A program made the position numbers and the translations under genes. From DASUFI01 sp036274635 (GTDB lineage Bacteria > Planctomycetota > B15-G4): a stretch of DNA of 22,562 bases. Position 1 is the first letter of the stretch; each line of letters begins with the position of its first letter. This document shows, in pieces, positions 21,525-22,562 of the stretch. Location of the stretch: contig DASUFI010000247.1 in NCBI GenBank assembly GCA_036274635.1, positions 1 through 22,562 on the forward strand. The letters are read 5' to 3'. The notes beneath the pieces were generated by a model, which was not told the origin of the DNA, did not search any database, and was given only the letters and a program-made list of their open reading frames with translations.

Positions 21525-21965
21525 CTAGCGCGGCAGGTGCCGCAGCGCGCGCGCGGGGCGCGCGATCCACTCGTCGCGCACCTCGTCGAAGCGCTCGCGG
21601 AACTCGGGCACCTTGTCGGCCGGCAGCTCGGCGACGACGGCCTCCTCGATCTGGTCCAGCACCGGATCGACGCGGTCGAGGAACTCGGCCCGCGCCTGCA
21701 GGATCTGGCCGTGCAGCTCCGTGATGCGCTGCTCGATGCGCCCGGCCTGCTCGTCGGTGAGGTCGAGGCGCCGACGCAGGCGCTCGGCGATGCGGTGCGG
21801 CGCGGCCTCGGGGTGCAGGATGGCCTCGCGCACGCGCGAGCCGACGAACAGCGCGGTGGCGCCGGCGCCGACCACGGCCCCGCCGCCGAAGATGAGCAGC
21901 CACAGCACGAAGGTCAGCCAGCCCCGGCGGCGCCGCGGCGCGGCGGGCAGCGCGGTCTCGCTCAT
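21525..21965 (-). CDS. One-TM Spy/CpxP-like (metal-sensor-like) protein
   Basis: This 146-aa protein has an N-terminal cytoplasmic basic stretch and one TM (about residues 16-42, LTFVLWLLIFGGGAVVGAGATALFVG). Its helical periplasmic domain contains LRRRLDLTDEQAGRIEQRI, the LTxxQ-type motif of Spy/CpxP/CnrX proteins, followed by heptad-like helices (LHGQILQARAEFLDRVDPVLDQIEEAVVAEL). It overlaps the putative anti-sigma gene by ATGA and is third in the sigma operon. By position and fold type it may be the extracytoplasmic sensing partner, as in CnrHYX. No His/Cys metal cluster stands out, so the signal is unknown. Confidence 0.75.
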   Translation of the reverse strand: MSETALPAAPRRRRGWLTFVLWLLIFGGGAVVGAGATALFVGSRVREAILHPEAAPHRIAERLRRRLDLTDEQAGRIEQRITELHGQILQARAEFLDRVDPVLDQIEEAVVAELPADKVPEFRERFDEVRDEWIARPARALRHLPR

Positions 21966-22219
21966 CGCGGCCCGATCCCGACGCCGGCGAAGAGGCCGGC
22001 GAGGGGCTCCTCCAGCGCCTGGAAGACCGGCAGAGCGAAGATCGCCATCGCGGCGGCCGCCGCCAGCGACGCCGCGGCGAAGGCCAGCAGCGCGCGGTCC
22101 GGCGGCGCGGGCCGCCGCGCGCGCGCCAGCTCGGCCAGCACCCGCCCGCGCACGTCCACGCCCTCCACGCGCTCCTCGCGCGCACGCTGCGCCAGCCGCT
22201 GCAGGTCCCGCTCGTGCAT
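21962..22219 (-). CDS. Putative anti-sigma factor, one TM
   Basis: This 85-aa protein has an N-terminal helical cytoplasmic part of about 45 residues (HERDLQRLAQRAREERVEGVD) and one TM at about 46-68 (LLAFAAASLAAAAAMAIFALPVF). A short periplasmic tail follows. This is the CnrY-like layout of minimal anti-sigma factors, although no zinc-binding HxxxCxxC (ZAS) motif is present. The assignment rests on its position: its ATG shares one base with the sigma-factor stop (TGATG), and its stop overlaps the next gene (ATGA). It could also simply be a small membrane subunit of unknown role. Confidence 0.6.
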   Translation of the reverse strand: MHERDLQRLAQRAREERVEGVDVRGRVLAELARARRPAPPDRALLAFAAASLAAAAAMAIFALPVFQALEEPLAGLFAGVGIGPR

Positions 22220-22562
22220 CAGCGCTCCTCCGGCCGCAGTCCTGCGGGCAGCAGCTTCTCCAGCCGCCGCCGCGCGCGGAAGGCCTGCACCTTGACCATC
22301 GTGCGGCTCCAGCCCGTGCGCTGCGCGGCCTCCTGCACCGAGCAGCCCTCCCAGTAGAGCAGCGTGAGCACGAGGCGGTCGCGCGGCGCGAGCCGGGCCA
22401 GCAGCGCGTGCAGCAGCTCGGCCGCTTCGCGCGGCTCGACGGCCTGCGGGCTGCCTGCGGCGCGGGCCAGCGCGGACTGCAGGCGCGGATCGTGCACGTC
22501 GCGCTCGGTGCGCGCGCGCGCCTGCTCGCGCCAGAAGCGGTAGCCCACGCGCGTGGCGATGG
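22219..22562 (-). CDS. ECF-type RNA polymerase sigma factor (partial at window edge)
   Basis: The C-terminal part of a sigma70-family regulator runs off the right edge. The frame stays open to 22562, and the residues IATRVGYRFWREQARAR read as the end of region 2 (region 2.3-2.4 of ECF sigmas), so GTG 22548 is probably not the start. Region 4 is clear: LAPRDRLVLTLLYWEGCSVQEAAQRTGWSRTMVKVQAFRARRRLEKLL, with a helix-turn-helix that recognises -35 DNA. The gap between the regions is Ala/Arg/Glu-rich. It is the first visible gene of a three-gene overlapping operon. Its target promoters are unknown; the UnbV-like gene 500 bp downstream is a candidate only by proximity. Confidence 0.85.
   Translation of the reverse strand, partial: IATRVGYRFWREQARARTERDVHDPRLQSALARAAGSPQAVEPREAAELLHALLARLAPRDRLVLTLLYWEGCSVQEAAQRTGWSRTMVKVQAFRARRRLEKLLPAGLRPEER

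Noticed and set aside
1..22562. tRNA or rRNA genes
   Set aside because: No cloverleaf with a GGTTCGAATCC-type T-arm or rRNA signature was recognised in the gene-free stretches on either strand.

Overview
The window is a GC-rich, densely coded bacterial chromosome segment. It carries housekeeping and envelope genes, no rRNA, tRNA, CRISPR array or transposase. The taxon cannot be fixed from sequence alone. A LolCD-type lipoprotein exporter and a lipobox protein indicate a diderm. ASPIC/UnbV FG-GAP proteins, MORN-variant lipoproteins and carboxypeptidase-regulatory-like repeat proteins together suggest a Planctomycetota-like or other environmental diderm lineage (inference, low confidence).

Left part (1-6126): a large palindromic element and a hairpin (7-439) lie downstream of trigger factor (tig, minus). 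Tig is divergent from a plus-strand operon: lysS, a LolC/E permease, lolD and a small membrane-anchored GspG-like protein. Gene spacing there is 1 nt, an 8-nt overlap and 7 nt. The lysS promoter places its start at the ATG, so the message is probably leaderless.

Middle (6174-12560): a MORN-repeat lipoprotein has a 255-bp palindromic element inserted in frame into its signal peptide. It is followed by an orphan ETF-ubiquinone oxidoreductase (plus). A hairpin-packed 380-bp convergent spacer separates this from a minus-strand anchored protein of repeated beta-sandwich domains. Upstream of that gene are a RluA-type pseudouridine synthase and a UbiA-family prenyltransferase, overlapping by ATGA. 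The prenyltransferase has an apparent 1-nt frameshift near its start.

Right part (13551-22562): between ubiA and clpB lie mutually exclusive hairpins built from a 25-nt direct repeat. clpB (minus) is divergent from a plus-strand cyclodeaminase-family gene, a GH15/phosphorylase-kinase-like gene and an 83-aa unknown. The minus strand then carries a UnbV-like FG-GAP/ASPIC protein coupled by a GTGA overlap to an RnfD/UnbU-like membrane protein. At the edge is a tight three-gene operon: an ECF-type sigma factor (cut by the window), a one-TM putative anti-sigma protein and a one-TM Spy/CpxP-like protein.

The most unusual signals are the family of large palindromes (7-322, 347-439, 6185-6439, 9580-9706), one of them inside a protein-coding gene like Rickettsia palindromic elements; the UnbV-UnbU pair outside an enediyne cluster; and the sigma/anti-sigma/sensor-like operon.
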